DNA of 9,684 bases from Verrucomicrobiota bacterium (lineage in GTDB: Bacteria; Verrucomicrobiota; Verrucomicrobiia; Chthoniobacterales; UBA10450): positions 1 through 9,684 of the forward strand of contig QHQU01000039.1 of assembly GCA_003219925.1 (NCBI GenBank), written 5' to 3'. This document shows, in pieces, positions 6,246 through 9,684 of this stretch; position 1 is the stretch's first letter; every line of letters begins with the position of its first letter. The notes under the pieces are model-generated. The model was not told the DNA's origin and did not search any database. It saw nothing but the letters and a program-made list of their open reading frames with translations. Made by a program: the position numbers and the translations under genes.

Positions 6246-6932
6246 ATGAGAACCGAAGAAACCCTGCGTGCCTTGGATGAATTGATTCGCGAGCGATCGA
6301 TCCTGCAGCATGCATTTTACCGTGCCTGGCAACGTGGCGAATTGACCCGCTCTCAGCTTGCCACCTATTCTCGCGTCTATTATCCCCATGTCGCGGCTTT
6401 CCCGAATTATCTGGAGAACGCGATTAGCTGTGCCGAAGATTTTTCTACCAGACGCACGCTGGAGGACAATTTACTCGACGAACTGACCAATCCCGCGCCG
6501 CACCCTGAGTTATGGCTTGATTTTGCGACAGCGATTGGACAAGACCGAGATAAAGTCAAACGAGCCACGCCTCTTGCCAAGGTAGCCAGCACTACCTCCA
6601 TCTTCGATCGTTTAACAGGCCAGGGCATCGCCAGCGGGCTCACCGCCCTTTATGCCTACGAGTCCCAACAACCAGAAGTAGCAACTGAAAAGCTGCGCGG
6701 CCTCCGTGAATCGTACGGAATACAAAGCAAGAGTGCATTAAGCTACTTTACTGTTCACGCCACCGCTGACCTCGAGCATCGCGCCAGAGAACGAACCGCA
6801 CTGGCGCATTGCCTCAATAGAGGCACCTCAGCTGACACTGTTATGAACGCGGCTAATGAAGCTCTTGATGCTTACTGGAATCTACTGGATGGTGTTTGCG
6901 AAGAGGCGCACTTAAGCGCCGATCCCTGTTAA
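6246..6932 (+). CDS. CADD-family oxygenase, probable self-sacrificing p-aminobenzoate synthase
   Basis: A 228-residue all-helical protein of the heme-oxygenase-like dimetal fold, close in length to Chlamydia CADD (CT610, ~231 residues). CADD makes p-aminobenzoate for folate synthesis from one of its own tyrosines, using O2 and a dimetal centre. The expected ligands are present: E79, H86, E139, H171, D175 and H178, matching CADD E81, H88, E142, H174, D178 and H181 with a constant shift of 2-3. Y25 matches the sacrificed Y27 and K149 the assisting K152; Y41, Y138 and Y167 also align with tyrosines near the CADD site (numbers from memory). ATG 6246 gives the proper N-terminus (MRTEETLRALDELI); the frame is open back to 6171, but the extra 25 residues are unlike the family. 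The gene lies 67 nt after the GT-C gene and 18 nt before a peroxiredoxin. Confidence 0.9.
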   Translation: MRTEETLRALDELIRERSILQHAFYRAWQRGELTRSQLATYSRVYYPHVAAFPNYLENAISCAEDFSTRRTLEDNLLDELTNPAPHPELWLDFATAIGQDRDKVKRATPLAKVASTTSIFDRLTGQGIASGLTALYAYESQQPEVATEKLRGLRESYGIQSKSALSYFTVHATADLEHRARERTALAHCLNRGTSADTVMNAANEALDAYWNLLDGVCEEAHLSADPC

Positions 6933-6939
6933 ACAGATT

Positions 6940-6943
6940 GGAG
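6940..6943 (+). promoter_or_regulatory. Ribosome binding site of the peroxiredoxin gene
   Basis: GGAG, 7 nt before the ATG at 6951, lies in the 18-nt gap after the CADD stop. It is one of the few clear Shine-Dalgarno sites in the window and fixes this start. Confidence 0.7.
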
Positions 6944-6950
6944 TCACCAA

Positions 6951-7472
6951 ATGAAAGGTATTATTGCAGCAACAATTCTTTTATCAGCACTATCAACCGT
7001 TATGGCACAAAATTTACCACAAGCTGGGGCGGTTGCGCCCGCGGTCAATCTTCCTTCTAACGACGGCAGGCAGGTTAGTTTGAATGATTACAAGGGCAAA
7101 TGGGTAGTTCTCTATTTTTACCCTAAGGATTTTACCAGTGGTTGCACCCTGGAAGCACAAACCTTTCAGCGCGACCTGGCTAAATACCAAAACGCCAGTG
7201 CTATCATTCTGGGGGTGAGTGTAGACAACGCCGAATCGCACAAGAACTTTTGTGCAAAGGAAGGATTGAACTTTAAACTACTGGCCGACACCGATGCCAA
7301 GGTGTCGGAAGCCTATGGTTCGGTGAAGGATTATGACGGGAAGAAGATGTCGGCGCGCAATACATTCATCATCAACCCGGAAGGGAAAATCGCGCGCGTA
7401 TTTACCGGAGTAAAACCACAGACCCATAGCGAGGAAGTACTGCAAGCTTTAGCGGAACTAAAGAAAAGTTGA
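6951..7472 (+). CDS. Secreted PrxQ/Bcp-type peroxiredoxin
   Basis: A 173-residue thiol peroxidase that reduces H2O2 or organic peroxides. Residues 1-19 form a signal peptide (MKGIIAATILLSALSTVMA, likely cut before QN), so it should act in the periplasm. The AhpC/TSA fold follows: VAPAVNLPSNDGRQVSLNDYKGKW, then YFYPKDFTSGCTLEAQTF with peroxidatic Cys65 in the P-T-x-x-C-type loop. The usual nearby resolving Cys five residues on (Cys70) is replaced by Gln. A second Cys is at 101 (HKNFCAKEGLNFKLLAD), 36 residues later, the spacing of PrxQ members with the resolving Cys in helix 3. The rest (ARNTFIINPEGKIARVF) is standard. It is probably translated from the same mRNA as the CADD gene, but the two products work in different compartments. 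Confidence 0.92.
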   Translation: MKGIIAATILLSALSTVMAQNLPQAGAVAPAVNLPSNDGRQVSLNDYKGKWVVLYFYPKDFTSGCTLEAQTFQRDLAKYQNASAIILGVSVDNAESHKNFCAKEGLNFKLLADTDAKVSEAYGSVKDYDGKKMSARNTFIINPEGKIARVFTGVKPQTHSEEVLQALAELKKS

Positions 7473-7582
7473 ATTACGGCGGTCGGAAAATCGATCGATT
7501 GCCGCACAATCCCAGTGAGAAAACTGCTCGTTGAAGGGTTTATTCGCGGCCGCATTGTCGCCTAGCTAACCCAGCCGGAACT

Positions 7583-7987
7583 TTGCAAAGTCGCCTCTTT
7601 GATCACATCGATCTGCGCGTGCGAAACCGCGCGCGGGCGCAGGAGTTTTTCGCCAAAATCTTGCCGGCGATTGGATTTACTCTCAATAAAAGCGCGGAAG
7701 AATGGGGCGCATTTGAAAAAGACGGCGGAGGTAAACCAGCGGAATTTTTCGGGTTTACCGAAGACGCTAATCATCGCCCAAACGAGACCCGGATCGCTTT
7801 TTGGGCGGAGACACGCGAACAGATAGATCGCGTGGCTAAAATTGTGCGCGACGCCGGCGGGCAAAACCTGGAAGGGCCGCAAATCTGGCCTGAGTACAGC
7901 CCTGGGTATTACGCGTTATTTTTTGAAGATCCTGATGGAAACAAGTTTGAGATCTGCTGTCGCGGGAGCGCAATCGTTGCAGAGTGA
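7583..7987 (+). CDS. VOC superfamily (glyoxalase/dioxygenase-like) protein
   Basis: A ~134-residue single-domain protein with the paired beta-alpha-beta-beta-beta layout of the vicinal oxygen chelate fold. It opens with LFDHIDLRVRN (His8 as a possible metal ligand), has TRIAFWAETREQIDRVAKIVRDAGG in the middle (the second-half helix) and ends with YALFFEDPDGNKFEIC (Glu123 as a possible ligand). Many relatives have a His just before the 'IAF' strand; here it is Arg70, so the metal site may be incomplete. There is no ATG. The frame is open back to 7535, and TTG 7583 is the best candidate since family members begin a few residues before LFDHIDL. The substrate is not predictable. Its TGA overlaps a GTG of the DUF2127 frame, so the two are tightly linked. 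Confidence 0.8.
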   Translation: MQSRLFDHIDLRVRNRARAQEFFAKILPAIGFTLNKSAEEWGAFEKDGGGKPAEFFGFTEDANHRPNETRIAFWAETREQIDRVAKIVRDAGGQNLEGPQIWPEYSPGYYALFFEDPDGNKFEICCRGSAIVAE

Positions 7988-7995
7988 AGCAGATC

Positions 7996-8004
7996 AGGGG
8001 AGGA
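7996..8004 (+). promoter_or_regulatory. Ribosome binding site of the DUF2127 gene
   Basis: An AGGGGAGGA sequence, 6 nt before GTG 8011, is the strongest Shine-Dalgarno match on the plus strand that precedes a gene. It decides for the start at 8011 over the upstream in-frame GTG at 7984. Confidence 0.75.
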
Positions 8005-8010
8005 TCAAGC

Positions 8011-8550
8011 GTGTCTCATTCCCCAGCTGATCTCAAAATTTTGCGGCCTCAAACCCGCGTTCGCTATCTCAAGCTGATCGCCCTTTTCAAAATTGCCAAA
8101 GGAATCCTGCTGCTTGTCCTTGGGGTCTCGATTCTTTTTTTGAATTCGCGAGCTGCTTGGATGGATAATATCTCGGACTGGGTGGCAGACGAGATCCTGC
8201 TCAAGCATAGCAAAGCGGTGCATTACTTACTCAACCGCTTACAGGCCTTGCTCGCTGGTGGCGGCGTCTGGCGCGCGACGGGCTTCCTCAGCCTCTTTTA
8301 TTCCGCGGTTCTATTCACCGAAGGCATAGGCGTTTATCTACAAAAACGCTGGGCGGAATACCTCATGGTGTTCGCTACCGGAGCATTGATCCCGCTGGAA
8401 GTACGCCACATTTATTATCGTCCCACTATCGCTGCGGTCATTATTCTCGCGGCCAATTGTTTCATCGTTTGGTTTTTGTACCGGGTATTGAAACGCGAGC
8501 CGGCGCCCGCGCCGGCCAGCTCGCCGGAAGTCGTGGCCGAGACACGTTAA
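8011..8550 (+). CDS. DUF2127 family integral membrane protein
   Basis: A 179-residue membrane protein with about four hydrophobic segments. The N-terminal part (RYLKLIALFKIAKGILLLVLGVSILFL) and the later WRATGFLSLFYSAVLFTEGIGVYLQKRWAEYLMVFATGALIPLEV are characteristic of DUF2127 (COG3305). The family pattern 'Y..l...EgiGl.....WaeyL....t...iPlE' is clearly met. Its role is unknown. GTG 8011 is chosen for its strong ribosome site; starting at 7984 would add nine residues (MKQIRGGSS). The C-terminus is a charged and Pro/Ala-rich cytoplasmic tail (KREPAPAPASSPEVVAETR) encoded by the stretch that overlaps the 3' end of maf on the other strand. It follows the VOC gene closely and is probably in the same operon. 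Confidence 0.85.
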   Translation: MSHSPADLKILRPQTRVRYLKLIALFKIAKGILLLVLGVSILFLNSRAAWMDNISDWVADEILLKHSKAVHYLLNRLQALLAGGGVWRATGFLSLFYSAVLFTEGIGVYLQKRWAEYLMVFATGALIPLEVRHIYYRPTIAAVIILAANCFIVWFLYRVLKREPAPAPASSPEVVAETR

Positions 8551-9118
8551 GGGGACGCAGTCCAAATTGCGCGAGGAATGCGGTTGTGCATTCCATCGGC
8601 AGGCCGATCACATTGGTAAACGAACCTTCAACCGATGCGATAATACTTCGGCCGGCAGCTTGCGCGGCGTAGGCCCCAGCTTTGTCGATCGGATTCACCA
8701 CGCGAAAGTAATTGGCAATATCGCTCGCGTTCAGCTTGTGGAAACGAACCCGTGAGATCTCAGCGAAGCTGATCTTCCTTTGGGGATCTATTATGCAAAC
8801 CCCTGTGCAGACATCGTGCGTTCGTCCGCTCAACCGCCGCAGAATCGCGCGCGCATGAGTCAGATCACGCGGTTTACCGATGACTTCCCCTTCAAGTGCG
8901 ACAAGGGTGTCGGCTGCGAGCACCATCCGACGCGGGTGAAGCCGGGAGACAGCCAATCCCTTGCGGGTGGCGTTCGCGATTGTGAGCTCGCGCAGGGACA
9001 AATGGGTCGAGGCCGTTTCGCTCACGGCTGGAGCAATGATTTCGAATTCATAGCCCGCCTCCGCTAAAAGAGCGCGTCGCCGCGGCGAATTCGACGCAAG
9101 AATAAATGGCGACACCAC
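8462..9118 (-). CDS. maf: Maf-type nucleoside triphosphate pyrophosphatase (YhdE-like, dTTP/UTP)
   Basis: A 218-residue house-cleaning enzyme that hydrolyses non-canonical or excess nucleoside triphosphates to monophosphate and pyrophosphate. The family motifs are in order: LASNSPRRRALL (7-18), VSETA (32-36), AADT with catalytic Asp70, IGKPRD (80-85), LSGRTHDVCTGV (96-107), DKAGAYA (145-151) and VEGSFTNVIGLPM (163-175). The DKAGAYA and GSF.NVIGLP forms are those of the YhdE branch (dTTP/UTP) rather than YceF. The start is GTG 9118 or the next codon, also GTG. Known members have ~190-200 residues, so the last ~25 residues (RPRLPASWPARAPAR...) are an extra Pro/Arg tail, encoded where the gene overlaps DUF2127 by 89 nt. 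It lies 14 nt after the DUF4412-like gene, probably in the same operon. Confidence 0.93.
   Translation of the reverse strand: MVSPFILASNSPRRRALLAEAGYEFEIIAPAVSETASTHLSLRELTIANATRKGLAVSRLHPRRMVLAADTLVALEGEVIGKPRDLTHARAILRRLSGRTHDVCTGVCIIDPQRKISFAEISRVRFHKLNASDIANYFRVVNPIDKAGAYAAQAAGRSIIASVEGSFTNVIGLPMECTTAFLAQFGLRPLNVSRPRLPASWPARAPARVSIPGTKTKR
8499..8516. repeat. GC-only inverted repeat in the convergent gene overlap
   Basis: GCCGGCGC-CC-GCGCCGGC is a perfect 8-bp inverted repeat with a 2-nt centre. In RNA it would form a 7-bp GC stem with a 4-nt loop on either strand. It sits inside the overlapping 3' coding ends of DUF2127 (coding PAPAPA) and maf. No T run follows on either strand, so it is not a standard intrinsic terminator. 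Confidence 0.7.
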
Positions 9119-9125
9119 TGCAAAG

Positions 9126-9140
9126 CGCCTAATTAAGGCG
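9126..9140. repeat. Short inverted repeat at the DUF4412-like/maf junction
   Basis: CGCCT-AATTA-AGGCG forms a 5-bp stem with a 5-nt loop. It covers the stop codon of the DUF4412-like gene and the gap before the maf start on the minus strand. It may affect coupling between the two genes or be chance. Confidence 0.4.
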
Positions 9141-9684
9141 TGGCCGATGGAATCGGCGCGACCCGCGGCGAGGCGGGCATTTTCTCCGCCGGATTATCTG
9201 GCGGGTTTTTCCCGCTGAAAATATCGGGCATCTTCACATCGGTATAATCCCGCGGAACAGAAAATTCACTGTCCGGTATCAGATCGCGCTTGGCCGCAAC
9301 GAGGGTCATGACGACACGCCCTCTTACTGTATCCATCTCAATTTTCACAGGAACGCCAGGCAGGTCCCTAAAATCGGGAATGCTTGTGCCGGAGTTCGCC
9401 AAAGCAGACGGTTGGGCCGTCTTCATTTCCTTCATAATCGCGGCCGCGTCCGGGTAGTTGGTAGCGATGTAATAAGTCGCCTTGCCCACTGCCGTGTCGG
9501 TGGTGAAAACATCCGTCGGCATACCGTTAACAGTTTCCTTACGCCCAAGGGGAGTCAGCTTCGACTTTTGCTCAGCCGGAGTGGCTCCGGCAAACTTCTT
9601 AACCATTTCCGCCGCTGCTTTCATTTTGTCGCCCGAAATTCGCATCGCTTTCTTTACCGCATGAATCAGGGTGACGGTGTCGGC
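9133..9684 (-). CDS. DUF4412-like protein (5' partial, cut by window edge)
   Basis: The minus-strand frame stops with TAA at 9133-9135 and is open to the right edge. An internal ATG at 9645 exists, but 13 more codons (ADTVTLIHAVKKA) continue upstream, so the true start, and any signal peptide, is probably outside. The visible ~183 residues have the pattern PLGRKETVNGMPTDVFTTDT, then a strand giving 'ATYYIATNYPD', then DLPGVPVKIEM, then FSVPRDYTDVKMP. This ordered set (protein modification of a Gly-x-x-Thr/Cys turn, a GxPV strand, and a closing 'F.vP..Y....mP') is what I know from DUF4412 and related LolA-like periplasmic proteins. The tail is Pro-rich (PASPRVAPIPSATP). The function is unknown. 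The gene is upstream of maf with a 14-nt gap. Confidence 0.6.
   Translation of the reverse strand, partial: ADTVTLIHAVKKAMRISGDKMKAAAEMVKKFAGATPAEQKSKLTPLGRKETVNGMPTDVFTTDTAVGKATYYIATNYPDAAAIMKEMKTAQPSALANSGTSIPDFRDLPGVPVKIEMDTVRGRVVMTLVAAKRDLIPDSEFSVPRDYTDVKMPDIFSGKNPPDNPAEKMPASPRVAPIPSATP

Noticed and set aside
7490..7553. Palindromes ATCGATCGAT and GCGGCCGC between the peroxiredoxin and VOC genes
   Set aside because: They are short restriction-site-like palindromes without spacing or T run; no function can be supported.
7984..8010. GTG 7984 as start of DUF2127
   Set aside because: The strong ribosome site at 7996-8004 is placed for GTG 8011 and would be inside the coding region otherwise.

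Overview
The window looks like a piece of a bacterial chromosome of moderate GC. It has many GTG/TTG starts, weak Shine-Dalgarno sites and small genes on both strands. A Thr-Pro-tailed fibronectin-type surface protein, a CADD-type enzyme, a bacterial PIG-V-like glycosyltransferase and two kinds of sulfotransferase together suggest a soil or aquatic member of the PVC group, such as a Verrucomicrobia/Chthoniobacterales-like bacterium. That placement is inference from gene content; there is no rRNA or other marker to fix it.

Layout. Bases 1-644 hold the 3' end of a secreted protein gene: the end of a fibronectin type III domain and a long Thr/Pro tail built partly on a 48-bp tandem repeat. Bases 711-1033 hold a short gene broken by a one-base frameshift at an A run. 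A tRNA-Lys(UUU) lies on the minus strand at 1158-1230. A plus-strand group follows at 1294-3741: a sulfotransferase of the carbohydrate (type 2) family, a sulfotransferase of the classical type 1 family, and an unrecognised protein with a possible GT-A-like acidic motif. It probably decorates a glycan or other surface molecule with sulfate. A DUF4760-type membrane protein (3787-4302) closes this side.

A DUF488 gene (minus, 4421-4945) and a PIG-V-like GT-C glycosyltransferase (plus, from about 4919) are divergent, and their 5' ends overlap. Downstream, on the plus strand, come a CADD-family enzyme (6246-6932), a secreted PrxQ-type peroxiredoxin (6951-7472), a VOC-fold protein (7583-7987) and a DUF2127 membrane protein (8011-8550). 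On the minus strand a DUF4412-like gene (cut by the right edge) and maf form a probable two-gene operon. The 3' end of maf overlaps the 3' end of the DUF2127 gene.

The most notable gene is the CADD homologue. Its length matches the Chlamydia protein, and the six expected metal ligands, the tyrosine reported as the sacrificed precursor of p-aminobenzoate and the assisting lysine are all present at the expected spacing. This predicts a self-sacrificing p-aminobenzoate synthase feeding folate synthesis. I found no CRISPR array, transposase or intact mobile element.
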